Positions 1 through 8,350 of a stretch of DNA of 64,000 nt are shown piece by piece. Where the stretch lies: NCBI GenBank assembly GCA_033851545.1, contig JAWWOO010000040.1:1-64000 (forward strand), written 5' to 3'. The position numbers and the translations under genes were made by a program. The notes below the pieces were generated by a model. The model was not told where the DNA came from. It saw nothing but the letters and a program-made list of their open reading frames with translations, and did not search any database. Numbering within the stretch: the stretch's first letter is position 1; every line of letters begins with the position of its first letter. Origin of the DNA: JAWWOL01 sp033851545 (lineage in GTDB: Bacteria; Actinomycetota; Actinomycetes; JAWWOL01).

Positions 1-77
1 GCCAGCCGGCCTGCCCCGCCACCGGGCGCACGACATCCGCGACATCGCTCCTCCCGACGAACGGATCCACTGTTCCG

Positions 78-1193
78 ATGATCGCTCTGCACCTTGCTGG
101 TCTCTCTCGTCCGAAGCTCCGCGCCGGCACCGTGGGCGCGGCGCTTCTGATTGCTGTCACCGTCGGTGCCGAGTCGCGTGACTGGGTCCATGCTGCGACG
201 AAGCTGCCGGCCCCATCACCGTCCAGCCCCGCATCCGCCGGTGGCCGGGCCACCTTCGGTATCAAGCCGTCGCACGAGACGCTGACTGCGCCGATCGACG
301 CCCGCTCACGATTCGCGTACACGGCGACGCCGGGGGCGGTACAGCCGGACTACGTGGCCGTCAGCAACAACGCGAAGACGCCGGTGCGGCTGAGTGTCTA
401 CGCCTCTGACGGCTTCAACACCGCTACCGACGGTTTCGACCTCCTTCCCGCCAGCAAGAAGCCGGTCGACGTCGGCGCCTGGATCACCTTGAAGACCAAC
501 GTGGTCGACCTAGCGCCGGGCGCCTCCGTCGTCATCCCGTTCATCGTCAGGGTGCCGGCCAAGGTCCCACCTGGGGACCACGTTGGGGGCATCGTGGCCT
601 CGCTGCGCACCTACGGCGTGGACAAGAAGGGTGACCGGGTCGCGATCGACCAGCGGGTCGGCGCCCGTGTCTACCTGCGCGTCCAGGGTTCCCTCGACCC
701 CGGGCTGGCGATCTCGAACCTCAAGGCGAAATACCACGGGAGCTGGTGGAACCCCTTCGCGAGCGTGAGGGTCACGGTGTCCTACACGGTGAGCAACCCT
801 GGCAACGTCCGGCTGGGCGCACATCAGTCGCTGGTCGTCTCGGGCTGGTACGGCAGCGCGCACCCGCAGTCGGTCCCGGACATCCCCGAGCTGCTGCCCG
901 ACAACTCGCAGGCTCAGAAGTTCGTCGTACGAGGCGTTGTGCCGGCCTTTCACCAGAAGGCGGTCGTGACCGTTGCGCCGTTCTCGTTGCCGGGTGACAC
1001 CGATGGACGGTTGACCACGCTGGTCATGGCCGTGCACCTCTGGGTCATCCCCTGGGCTCTGCTGTTCTGCATCGCGCTAGTGCTGGTGCTGCTCGCGATC
1101 ACGTGGCGGTCGATCCGTCGCCGACGGCGCCCCGCCGATGTGGCACCCCCCGTCGGCGGCCAGGATCGCAAGAGCGTCGGGGCGCAGCCGTGA
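78..1193 (+). CDS. DUF916-like secreted protein with C-terminal membrane anchor
   Basis: A 371-residue exported protein. Residues 1-41 form a signal-peptide-like segment (basic stretch, then hydrophobic core GAALLIAVTVGA). Residues about 60-200 resemble the DUF916/WxL-interacting beta-sandwich seen in Gram-positive surface proteins: the protein carries PDYVAVSNNAKTPVRLSVYA, a DLAPGASVVIPFIVRVP stretch and GDHVGGIVASL. A second beta-rich region follows. Residues about 325-347 are one transmembrane helix followed by an Arg-rich tail, so the bulk should sit outside the membrane. No LPXTG motif is present. Its stop overlaps the next start (TGATG), so it is the first visible gene of a surface operon; earlier genes may lie outside the window. 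The DUF916 assignment is by pattern; the ligand is unknown. Confidence 0.7.
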   Translation: MIALHLAGLSRPKLRAGTVGAALLIAVTVGAESRDWVHAATKLPAPSPSSPASAGGRATFGIKPSHETLTAPIDARSRFAYTATPGAVQPDYVAVSNNAKTPVRLSVYASDGFNTATDGFDLLPASKKPVDVGAWITLKTNVVDLAPGASVVIPFIVRVPAKVPPGDHVGGIVASLRTYGVDKKGDRVAIDQRVGARVYLRVQGSLDPGLAISNLKAKYHGSWWNPFASVRVTVSYTVSNPGNVRLGAHQSLVVSGWYGSAHPQSVPDIPELLPDNSQAQKFVVRGVVPAFHQKAVVTVAPFSLPGDTDGRLTTLVMAVHLWVIPWALLFCIALVLVLLAITWRSIRRRRRPADVAPPVGGQDRKSVGAQP

Positions 1194-1960
1194 TGCCGAT
1201 CCTGCACCGGGTGGCGAGCGTCATCGGCCGGCTCGCTGCCGTCGGCTCGGCCTTCGCCGTCCTCGCCCTCGCCGCGGCGCCGGCCGGGGCTGCGTCCCCG
1301 TCGGCCGTCGCGACGAAGGCGCCTTCGCTCGGCGTCCTCTCGGTGTCCCCCGCCAAGGCCACGGACCTGGTGGCGTTCTCCTTGATCACCTCGGCCGCTT
1401 GCCCGTCAGGCGGCACGAACATCATCGGGACCATCCTCGGCCCCGGCCTACCTGTAGACGGCATCAACGTGGTGCCCAACACCACCGCAAAGCTCTTCCC
1501 GCGGACCACCGGCGGGGGCTACTTCATGCCGAGCAACAACACGCTCCGGGCGCTGGTCAACCAACTGCCGGACCCCCAGGCACTCAAGGGCACCTACCGG
1601 CTGCGTGTCGAGTGCCGCGGACCGGCCAAGATCGCCGACCTCGGTGACTTCAGCGGGTCGTTGGTGTTCGACGGACACCATGGCTACGTCGCCCATCAGC
1701 CGGATGTCCCCAAGGGCTCGCTGCAGACCCTGGCGCCGACGCCCGACCCGGCCCTGCCGTCGGTCGCGGCAAGCGCTCCCTCCCGCCCTTCGCCGTCCCC
1801 GGCTGTCGTCAAGGCGCAGCCGGCGGCGGCGACCCGGCCCAGCAGCTCCTCGAGCGGTGCGGCCCCTTGGCTGATCGGGGGCGGTGCGCTCATCGTGGCG
1901 GCCGGAACAGGCACGCTGCTGCGCGGTAGGCGCGGCCGGACCAAGACGGCCGCGCGATGA
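1193..1960 (+). CDS. Secreted surface protein, first of three paralogues, with C-terminal TM
   Basis: A 255-residue protein. I chose ATG 1193, which overlaps the previous TGA by one base; GTG 1190 is an in-frame alternative. It has a signal peptide (IGRLAAVGSAFAVLALAAAP), a domain of about 120 residues with two Cys (SAACPSGGTN and RVECRGP), a Pro/Ala/Ser-rich linker (about 175-220), and a C-terminal helix (WLIGGGALIVAAGTGTLL) followed by RGRRGR. The N-terminal domain recurs in the next two genes: conserved are a first Cys, TN, GLP..G.NV, GGY, a T/DTLRAL-like helix and a second Cys. I do not recognise the domain as a named family. Topology predicts an exposed, membrane-tethered protein. There is no sorting motif. 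Function unknown. Confidence 0.7.
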   Translation: MPILHRVASVIGRLAAVGSAFAVLALAAAPAGAASPSAVATKAPSLGVLSVSPAKATDLVAFSLITSAACPSGGTNIIGTILGPGLPVDGINVVPNTTAKLFPRTTGGGYFMPSNNTLRALVNQLPDPQALKGTYRLRVECRGPAKIADLGDFSGSLVFDGHHGYVAHQPDVPKGSLQTLAPTPDPALPSVAASAPSRPSPSPAVVKAQPAAATRPSSSSSGAAPWLIGGGALIVAAGTGTLLRGRRGRTKTAAR

Positions 1961-2895
1961 GGCGGCAGCTGTTCCGCCTTGCCCGCGCCGTGACCGGCCT
2001 CACCGTGATCACGGCGTCCCTCGCTGTGCCGTCGCTGATGGCCGTCGGAGCACGTGCGGTTACGGAGCCGACCGGCAGCCTCGGCTTCCTGCCGGCCTCG
2101 GGCCTCGACTCCTTCTCCCTGACCGCCGTCAGCTCGGGGCTCTGCTCCGATCCGCGGGGGACCAACCTGCAGCTGCGGGTAACTGGTCGCGGCTTTCCGG
2201 CAGGGATCAACGTCACCCCCAACCTGAAGGCGGCCGTCTACCCGGTGGACCCGACGACAGGTGGCTACGACGTCCCACTTCAGGACACCCTACGGTCGTT
2301 CGCCGCGCAGCAGAACCCGCCGGCCACCCTCTCCGGCCGCTATGACTTCACGTTGATCTGCAAGAAGCCTTGGGGGAAGGGCGACTACGGCTCCTACACC
2401 GGGTCGCTCACGTTCAGCTCTCCCACGCACTACCGGGCCCTGACGCGCATTCCCGAGGTCAGCACGAAGCCGGCCACGTCGAAACCTGCCGTGCCCGCCT
2501 CGTCCACCCTGCCCGCACCTGTCGCGGTCTCCGGCAGTACCGGCCCGGCCCAGCCCGTCACTACAGCGCCGGTGTCAGGCCATGGGACGCCTCAGGCGCA
2601 GAAGATGCCCCAGCCGCACAAGTCGGCACCTTCCAAGTCGCCGACAGCCGGCCCAGCAACATCCCGCGGCGCTGCCTCGACGGCATCCGCCACTCCCGGT
2701 CCGACGACCCCGTACGGGGTCCCGACCTCGGCTCGCGCACCTGCACTCGTCGCCCGCACCGCCGCAGATCGCCTGCTGCAGCGGCATTCGGGGCCGTCAC
2801 CGGGCCTGGTGGGTTCCCTGGCCGTTGCCTCCCTGGCCGTGGTCATCTCGTTGGGCCTGGTCCTGCGGCGCCGAAGGCGGCCAGGTGCCACGTGA
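1957..2895 (+). CDS. Secreted surface protein, second paralogue, with long S/P/T linker and TM
   Basis: A 312-residue protein that starts at the ATG of an ATGA overlap with the preceding gene, so it is probably translationally coupled. A signal peptide (about 1-32) is followed by the same domain as its neighbours (SGLCSDPRGTN, GFPAGINVTPN, TTGGYDVP, FTLICKKPWGKGDYGSYTGS). A long Pro/Ser/Thr/Ala linker (about 165-265) looks like a cell-wall-spanning stalk. The C-terminus is a hydrophobic helix (GLVGSLAVASLAVVISLGLV) followed by RRRRRPG. That layout resembles a sortase substrate, but the LPXTG pentapeptide is missing. It is closest to the next gene in the shared CKK..G..DYG.Y motif. Role unknown; structural or ligand-binding surface protein is the likely class. 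Confidence 0.7.
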   Translation: MRRQLFRLARAVTGLTVITASLAVPSLMAVGARAVTEPTGSLGFLPASGLDSFSLTAVSSGLCSDPRGTNLQLRVTGRGFPAGINVTPNLKAAVYPVDPTTGGYDVPLQDTLRSFAAQQNPPATLSGRYDFTLICKKPWGKGDYGSYTGSLTFSSPTHYRALTRIPEVSTKPATSKPAVPASSTLPAPVAVSGSTGPAQPVTTAPVSGHGTPQAQKMPQPHKSAPSKSPTAGPATSRGAASTASATPGPTTPYGVPTSARAPALVARTAADRLLQRHSGPSPGLVGSLAVASLAVVISLGLVLRRRRRPGAT

Positions 2896-2983
2896 CCCAC
2901 TTCGTCCGGGAACTCAGCCGGGCACAGCAGCGCAAGGTCGCACCAACATCCAGCTCGACCTCCACCGATCGAAGGGCAATTTC

Positions 2984-4741
2984 ATGAAGAGCGGAATGCG
3001 CCGGGTCACCGCGCGACTGGCCACAGCAGCGCTCGCGGGCACGTTCGCCCTGTCCGGCGCGACGGCCGCCCAGGCATGGACATTGGGGCCACAGATCGGC
3101 ACCGCGACCGTCAACCCGGCCACCGGCATCGACGAGAACACACTGACGATCGCCACTGCCGGTCCGTGCACTGACGCGACCGCGACGAACGCCCAGCTGA
3201 TCATGTACGGCCAGGGCCTTCCCGCTGACGGTTACAACGTGAGCGCCAACAACCCGATCTCCATCCTGCCCACCAACCCTTCGGGCGGTTACGACGTCCC
3301 GATGCTGGACAACCTCAAGGCCCTGGCCCAGCTCGTGACGCCGCCGGTCACCTACTCGGGGACGTACACGATCGCCCTGGTCTGCAAGAAGGCATTCGGG
3401 TTCACCGACTACGGCGACTACATCACCTCCATCACGTTCAGCAACCCGACGCACTACAGCAGCGGGCTGCCGGTTGTCCCGACAGCGACCACAACGACGC
3501 TGACGGCCAGCCCGGTCGTTGTGACCCCGGGAACGCCGGTCACACTGTCGGCCGCCGTCGCGCCTGCCGGTGTCACCGGGTCGGTGCAGTTCCTCGACGC
3601 GGCGGTGCCTCTGGGCGCGGCCACCCTCAACGGCTCGAGCGCCGCGCTCACCGTCCCCGGCCTCTCCGCCGGGACCCACGCGCTGACCGCGGTGTTCACA
3701 CCGACCGGTCCCGCCGGAGCGCTGCCCTCGACGTCGACTCCGGTTGCCTACCAGGTGCTCGCGGCCTCGACCGAGCTCACCATCCCGGTCGGCACCGTGC
3801 TGCGGACATCGCCCGCCGCTGACTGGACCCGTGACGGCTCGGCCGTCGCTCACGGGGTCTCGTACACGCTGACTGCTGGGGACCTGGGTCACCTGATCAG
3901 CGGACCCTCGATCCCCGGCGTCTATGTCGTGGAGGGCGCCCCGCTCAAGAAGCTGGTAGCTCCGTCGCTCGTCGGCACCGGCAAGGTAGGCAGCAAGCTC
4001 GTGCTCAGCCCGGGGTTATGGACGCCGGCCCTCACGTCGAAGTCCGTGGCCTGGAAGCGCGACGGCAAGGTGGTCAAGGGGCAGACCGGCACGGCGTACA
4101 AGGTCAAGTCGACAGACAAGGGCCACAGGATCTCGGCAACCGTGACCGCCAAGCGGGCCGGTTTCGCCAATGGGGTGGCCACCTCAGCGCCGGTGACGGG
4201 AACGCTCTCGGCCAAGGTCAAGCACCGCGCGCTGCCCGGCGCACTCACGACGCCTGCCCCCCTCGCCGTCTCGGTGGCCGACGGTCTCACCGTGCCGGTC
4301 GGTACCGCGGTCGGCTGCCGTTCTGCGTACCTGGTGGGTCAGTCGCCGACGGTGACGGCTCCAACGGTTGTCGCTGACGTCCAGATCGGCCGGCGGCTCA
4401 CCTGCAGCAGCACGGTCACCGTGTCGCAGGGTACGGCGACGATCGAGGCGGCGTACCACGCCGGTCCCGGCGCGGCGCTCGCCCCGTACGTCAAGCCGTT
4501 CGTCGCCGGTGTCCCCAAGGTCGGCAAGAAGCTTTCCGTCGTCACCGGTAAGTGGCTGCCGGCCTTCACCAAGGTCAGCTACCAGTGGCTCAAGGACGGG
4601 AAGGCCATCAAGGGTGCCATCAAGGCAACCTTCGTCGTGCGTGCAGCCGACCGGCACCACAAGCTGTCCGTACGGCTGACGGTGACCCGTGCCGGCTGGC
4701 TGGGCGGTAGCGCAACGACAGCCCCGGTGAGGGTTGGGTGA
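2984..4741 (+). CDS. Secreted multi-domain surface protein, third paralogue with Ig-like repeats
   Basis: A 585-residue exported protein starting at ATG 2984 behind GAAGGG; the frame is open further upstream, but this start places a clear signal peptide (LATAALAGTFALSGATAAQA) at the N-terminus. Residues about 25-160 repeat the operon's shared domain (GPCTDATATN, GLPADGYNV, SGGYDVP, ALVCKKAFGFTDYGDY). Then comes a bacterial Ig-like domain (LTASPVVVTPGTPVTLSAAV to ALTAVFTP). Two matching modules follow, at about 325-400 and 500-580, each with a VG.KL..GLW.P....V.W.RDGK.VKG core seen in actinobacterial extracellular repeat proteins. Unlike the two genes before it, it has no C-terminal membrane helix, so it is probably released or non-covalently bound. 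Function unknown; adhesion or wall binding is an inference from the repeats. Confidence 0.72.
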   Translation: MKSGMRRVTARLATAALAGTFALSGATAAQAWTLGPQIGTATVNPATGIDENTLTIATAGPCTDATATNAQLIMYGQGLPADGYNVSANNPISILPTNPSGGYDVPMLDNLKALAQLVTPPVTYSGTYTIALVCKKAFGFTDYGDYITSITFSNPTHYSSGLPVVPTATTTTLTASPVVVTPGTPVTLSAAVAPAGVTGSVQFLDAAVPLGAATLNGSSAALTVPGLSAGTHALTAVFTPTGPAGALPSTSTPVAYQVLAASTELTIPVGTVLRTSPAADWTRDGSAVAHGVSYTLTAGDLGHLISGPSIPGVYVVEGAPLKKLVAPSLVGTGKVGSKLVLSPGLWTPALTSKSVAWKRDGKVVKGQTGTAYKVKSTDKGHRISATVTAKRAGFANGVATSAPVTGTLSAKVKHRALPGALTTPAPLAVSVADGLTVPVGTAVGCRSAYLVGQSPTVTAPTVVADVQIGRRLTCSSTVTVSQGTATIEAAYHAGPGAALAPYVKPFVAGVPKVGKKLSVVTGKWLPAFTKVSYQWLKDGKAIKGAIKATFVVRAADRHHKLSVRLTVTRAGWLGGSATTAPVRVG

Positions 4742-5769
4742 GCTCCCTGAGCTCGCCGGGCGGCGAGAGCCTGCCCGAAGCCGGCGGCGGCCTGACGGTC
4801 AGCGAGCCGCGCGCCGCCCCGGACCGCACAGGGTCCGCGGCCGATCTCAGCGTGGAGACGGACGACGCGGCCGCCGATCCTTCTGCCGGTGCGGTCCCGG
4901 TCTCCGCAGGCCGGGCACCGCTGTCGCCGGCAACCGCCGTCCTTGGGGCCGCAGTGTCGATCCTGGGGGCGCTGCTGCTGGGATTCGGTGCCGACGTGAC
5001 CTTCGTCGGGGCAATGCACCACAATCGCGACCAGCACCTCGCCTACGACGACTTTCGGGCCAAGCTGGCGCATGGCGAGGCACCGATCGGTCCGGCAGAC
5101 CAGCACGACCGGCCGCTCGCGATGGGCGCACCAGTTGCCTTGCTGGACATCCCGGAGATTGGCCTGCACGAGGTAGTCCTCGAGGGGACGACCTCGCGGG
5201 TGCTCGCGATGGGTGCGGCCCACGCCAGGTCCACTGTCTTCCCGGGCCAAGCCGGGACCAGCGTGATCATGGGCCGCCGGGCAGCCTTCGGTGGTCCGTT
5301 CCGGCGCATCGCCTCCTTGCGGCCGCAGCAGACCTTCACGGTGACCACCGGACAGGGAGTCAGCACCTATCGGGTCATCGATGTCCGCAGGGCGGGCGAC
5401 CCGGTGCCGGCAGCTGTCGCCGTCGGCGCAGGCCGGATGCAGTTGGTCACTGCCGGCGGCCCGGCCTTCCAACCCGGCGGCGTCGTCAGGGTCGACGCTG
5501 ACCTGGTGACGCCGGTTCAGGGCACGCCCGCCGTGGACATTGCCATCCCCCCGCTGTCCAAGGCAGAGCAACCGCTGCAGGGCGATCCGTCCGTGCTCAT
5601 GGTGCTGGTGTTGTGGGCTCAGGCACTGCTCCTCGCTGCCGGCCTCGTTGCCTGGGCGCGGCTGAGGTGGGGTTTCTGGCAGACCTGGATCGTGGGTGTC
5701 CCGCTCCTGGCTGCGTTGGGCCTCGCAACCGCCGACCGGGTGGCCCAGCTGCTGCCCAACCTGATGTGA
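4738..5769 (+). CDS. Sortase-fold membrane protein lacking catalytic His and Cys
   Basis: A 343-residue protein starting at the GTG that overlaps the preceding TGA. A disordered N-terminus is followed by a TM helix (about 64-85), an extracellular domain (about 130-258) and two C-terminal TM helices (about 286-304 and 312-330). The domain aligns with class D/E sortases: IPEIGL, a GTTSRVLAMGAAH stretch, VFPGQAGTSVIMGRRAAFGG, PFRRIASL and MQLVTAGGP. In active sortases the GRR position is GH(R/T) and LVTA is L(V/T)TC. Here they are Arg180 and Ala239, so both the catalytic His and the nucleophilic Cys are absent. It is therefore probably not a transpeptidase. It may act as a scaffold or binding partner for the neighbouring exported proteins, which themselves lack LPXTG. 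Confidence 0.78.
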   Translation: MSSLSSPGGESLPEAGGGLTVSEPRAAPDRTGSAADLSVETDDAAADPSAGAVPVSAGRAPLSPATAVLGAAVSILGALLLGFGADVTFVGAMHHNRDQHLAYDDFRAKLAHGEAPIGPADQHDRPLAMGAPVALLDIPEIGLHEVVLEGTTSRVLAMGAAHARSTVFPGQAGTSVIMGRRAAFGGPFRRIASLRPQQTFTVTTGQGVSTYRVIDVRRAGDPVPAAVAVGAGRMQLVTAGGPAFQPGGVVRVDADLVTPVQGTPAVDIAIPPLSKAEQPLQGDPSVLMVLVLWAQALLLAAGLVAWARLRWGFWQTWIVGVPLLAALGLATADRVAQLLPNLM

Positions 5770-5776
5770 GGAATGC

Positions 5777-6598
5777 ATGACGACGCTCATCCCGCTGCAG
5801 GACAACCGCTGGCACGACGACGATGTCGCCGAGCTGACGGCGACCGGCGTCTCTGCGTGGTTCGGCAGCCACAAGGTGCTCGAACAGGTGTCCCTGACGA
5901 TGCCGGCCGGTCAGGTCACCGCGTTGATCGGCCCGTCCGGCTGCGGCAAGTCGACGTTCCTGCGCATCCTCAACCGGATGCACGAGCTGGTGCCCTCGGC
6001 GCGTCTCGCTGGCGAGGTGATGCTGGACGGGCACGACATCTACGCGCCGGGGCTCACCTTGTCCGACGCACGCAAGCAAGTCGGCATGGTCTTCCAGCGA
6101 CCCAACCCGTTCCCGGCGATGTCCGTCTACGACAACGTTCTGGCCGGACTTCGCCTGACAGGCAGGAAGAGTACGTCCAGTGAACGTGACTCCCTGGTGG
6201 AGGATTCGCTGACCAGGGCAGGCCTGTGGAACGAGGTCCGCGGCCGGCTCCGGCAGCCGGGCGGCGCGCTGTCCGGGGGGCAGCAGCAGCGGCTCTGCAT
6301 CGCCCGCTCTCTTGCCGTACGCCCGCGAGTGCTGCTCATGGACGAGCCCTGCTCCGCTCTCGACCCGACCTCTACCCGGCGGATCGAGGAGACCATCGGC
6401 GAGCTGGCCCGCGAGGTCACCATCGTCATCGTGACCCATAACATGCAGCAGGCGCAGCGGGTCTCGACCCGTTGCGCTTTCTTCCTCGCCGACGACCAGA
6501 CCCCCGGAGTGATCGTCGAGTCGGGGCTGACGGCGGACCTGTTCAGCTCACCGAACGACCCGCGTACGGAGGACTACGTCAACGGCCGGTTCGGCTGA
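5777..6598 (+). CDS. PstB-type ABC transporter ATPase
   Basis: A 273-residue cytoplasmic ATPase behind GAGGA; ATG 5777 chosen, 5773 is a different frame. Visible motifs are Walker A GPSGCGKST (52-60), a Q-loop region VFQRPNPFPAMSVYDNV, signature LSGGQQQRL (166-174), Walker B VLLMDEPCSALDP and switch His in VTHNMQQAQR. The PNPFP.S.YDN pattern, R..EETI.EL and EYV/DYVNGRFG end are typical of the phosphate importer ATPase PstB. No pstS, pstC or pstA is in the window on its 3' side; the gene instead ends the surface-protein operon, 7 bp behind the sortase-like gene. Either the rest of a Pst-like system lies left of the window, or this ATPase serves another membrane partner. The name is left blank for that reason. 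Confidence 0.85.
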   Translation: MTTLIPLQDNRWHDDDVAELTATGVSAWFGSHKVLEQVSLTMPAGQVTALIGPSGCGKSTFLRILNRMHELVPSARLAGEVMLDGHDIYAPGLTLSDARKQVGMVFQRPNPFPAMSVYDNVLAGLRLTGRKSTSSERDSLVEDSLTRAGLWNEVRGRLRQPGGALSGGQQQRLCIARSLAVRPRVLLMDEPCSALDPTSTRRIEETIGELAREVTIVIVTHNMQQAQRVSTRCAFFLADDQTPGVIVESGLTADLFSSPNDPRTEDYVNGRFG

Positions 6599-6604
6599 CG
6601 TGAC

Positions 6605-6619
6605 TGCCGAGAGTCGGCA
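6605..6619. terminator. Short hairpin after the surface operon
   Basis: TGCCGA-GAG-TCGGCA forms a perfect 6-bp stem six bases after the ATPase stop. There is no T-run, so terminator function is only possible. It separates the surface operon from the arsenic island. Confidence 0.3.
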
Positions 6620-6758
6620 AGTCGGCGGGTCTGAGTATTCGGGGTGCTCAGCTCGTTCACCTGATGTTTGCTCGACGCTTGGCCCCTTGCCGAGCATCAT
6701 TGCTCACTGACGTCATCGCTTGGTGATGTCGCGGAGCCGCGCATCCCGGAGGTTGTCG

Positions 6759-7130
6759 ATGACCCGCACCGCAACCGCCACCGTGGCGCAGGCGGCATCG
6801 AAGGCCGAGGCCTTCGGGCCGGTCGCGCCAGCAATGGACAGCGCCACATTGCGGCTGCTGGCCGAGCCCACCCGGGCGGCGATCGTCCAGCTGCTCGCCG
6901 TCGAACAGCTCTGCACCTGCCACCTGGTCGAGGAACTCAACGCCTCCCAGACCAACATCTCCAACCACCTCAGGGTTCTTCGCGACGGCGGGATCGTCAC
7001 CGCATCGCCCTGCGGGCAGTTCACCTACTACGCCTTGGTTCCGGAGGTGCTGGCGGCGATCAGTGAGCAGTTCCGCCACCTGGCGGCCCAGGCGACCCAA
7101 GCTGTCCAGATGCGCCGGCCATGCGGCTGA
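6759..7130 (+). CDS. arsR: ArsR-family metalloregulator (operon-proximal)
   Basis: A 123-residue winged-helix repressor. ATG 6759 is chosen because GGAGG lies at 6748-6752; an upstream in-frame start would add 13 residues. The DNA-binding core runs from TLRLLAEPTRAAIVQLLA through NASQTNISNHLRVLRDGGIV. The helix before it carries LCTCHLVEEL, the CxC metalloid site of ArsR proteins, so arsenite should release it from DNA. It overlaps the aquaporin gene by 10 bp and is followed by arsenate reductase, so it probably controls that short operon. Its own operator was not found in the 160 bp upstream. Confidence 0.88.
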   Translation: MTRTATATVAQAASKAEAFGPVAPAMDSATLRLLAEPTRAAIVQLLAVEQLCTCHLVEELNASQTNISNHLRVLRDGGIVTASPCGQFTYYALVPEVLAAISEQFRHLAAQATQAVQMRRPCG

Positions 7131-7867
7131 CCCCCGACCTGGGACGCCGGGCATTCGCGGAGCTCCTCGGCACCATGCTGCTGGTCGCGGCCGTGGTGGG
7201 CTCCGGCATCGCGGCAGTCCGGCTGTCCCCCGACGATGTGGGGCTGGAGCTGTTGGAGAACAGCCTCATCACCGCAGGCGCGCTGGTCGCCCTGATCCTC
7301 GCGCTGCAGCCGATCTCAGCAGCATTCAACCCGGTCGTCACCCTGGTCGAGCGTGCCCTGGGCGCCGTGACCACAGGTGACGCCGCGGTGCTCATCGGCG
7401 CGCAGATCGCTGGAGGGATCGCCGGCTCGGTGCTGGCGAACCTGATGTTCGGGCTGGACGCGGTAAACGTCTCCACGCATCACCGCAGCGGCGGCGGGAT
7501 CTGGCTCGGCGAGGTCGTCGCTACGTTCGGGCTGCTGCTGGTCATCTTCGGCGTCGCCCGGTCCGGGCGAGGCGGCCAGGTCGCCTACGCCGTCGCCGGC
7601 TACATCCTCGCCGCCTACTGGTTCACCTCCTCCACCTCCTTCGCCAACCCCGCGGTCACCATCGCCCGGATGTTCTCCAACTCCTTCGCCGGCATTGCCC
7701 CGGCGTCGGTGGCGGGGTTCGTCCTCATGCAGTTGGTCGGCGGCGCCCTGGGCTACGGCGCGATCCGCGTCCTCTACCCGAACGCTGACGACGTGGCGGC
7801 GCAGATCGCCGCCGATCCCACCAGCGGCGAACCCAAGACGGCGACGCCTGTCACCGTCGGAACCTGA
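7121..7867 (+). CDS. MIP/aquaporin-family channel in an ars operon
   Basis: A 248-residue membrane protein of the major intrinsic protein family with about six transmembrane helices. The two half-helix motifs are present, the first altered: NPV at residues 70-72 (ISAAFNPVVTLVERALG) and NPA at 176-178 (FANPAVTIARM). It starts inside the end of arsR (10-bp overlap), which indicates coupled expression, and arsC follows 12 bp downstream. Ars-linked aquaporins (AqpS-like) carry arsenite out of the cell passively after arsenate reduction, replacing an ArsB or Acr3 pump. No ArsB/Acr3 is visible here. That role is taken from family knowledge and context. Confidence 0.88.
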   Translation: MRLTPDLGRRAFAELLGTMLLVAAVVGSGIAAVRLSPDDVGLELLENSLITAGALVALILALQPISAAFNPVVTLVERALGAVTTGDAAVLIGAQIAGGIAGSVLANLMFGLDAVNVSTHHRSGGGIWLGEVVATFGLLLVIFGVARSGRGGQVAYAVAGYILAAYWFTSSTSFANPAVTIARMFSNSFAGIAPASVAGFVLMQLVGGALGYGAIRVLYPNADDVAAQIAADPTSGEPKTATPVTVGT

Positions 7868-7879
7868 AAGGCCCACTCG

Positions 7880-8308
7880 ATGTCGCGCAAACCCGCTGTG
7901 CTGTTCGTCTGCGTCCACAACGCCGGCCGCTCGCAGATGGCCGCCGGGTTCGCCAGTCATCTCGGTGGCGACGCCATCGAGGTCCGCTCCGCCGGGTCAG
8001 AGCCCGGCGCCGCGGTCAATCCCGCCGCGGTGGAGGCGATGGCCGAGCTCGGTATCGACATCTCCGAGCAGACCCCGAAGAAGCTCACCACTGAGGCGGT
8101 CGAGGCATCCACGATGGTTATCACGATGGGCTGCGGCGACGCTTGTCCGGTGTTCCCCGGCACCTCGTACCGGGACTGGCAGCTGGATGACCCGGCAGGC
8201 AAGGGCATCGAGGCCGTACGCCCCATCCGCGACGAGATCCAGACCCGGGTAACGGCCCTGCTGATCGAGCTGCTCGAGGACACCGCCGCGCAGCGTGCGG
8301 CCCAGTAG
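7880..8308 (+). CDS. arsC: Arsenate reductase, LMW protein tyrosine phosphatase fold
   Basis: A 142-residue cytosolic enzyme. The phosphatase P-loop CVHNAGRSQMA holds the nucleophile Cys11 and Arg17 (CX5R). A second redox region MGCGDACPVFPG supplies Cys85 and Cys89, and DWQLDDPAGKG holds the general-acid Asp. This is the thioredoxin- or mycothiol-linked arsenate reductase family, which reduces As(V) to As(III) for export or methylation. In actinomycetes mycothiol is the likely reductant, but sequence alone does not decide. It is the last gene of the arsR-aquaporin-arsC operon. Confidence 0.92.
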   Translation: MSRKPAVLFVCVHNAGRSQMAAGFASHLGGDAIEVRSAGSEPGAAVNPAAVEAMAELGIDISEQTPKKLTTEAVEASTMVITMGCGDACPVFPGTSYRDWQLDDPAGKGIEAVRPIRDEIQTRVTALLIELLEDTAAQRAAQ

Positions 8309-8350
8309 TCGAACCCGCTCTGAGCGGTCCTTCAACCGGCCTGAGCTGAT

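Noticed and set aside
2843..3892. Long minus-strand open frame (349 codons) opposite the third surface paralogue.
   Set aside because: Arg/Gly-rich translation with no domain, no start signal, and it lies opposite a gene with signal peptide and repeats. High GC makes such shadows common.
4738..5769. Annotating this gene as an active sortase.
   Set aside because: The catalytic His and Cys are replaced by Arg and Ala, so transpeptidase activity is not supported.
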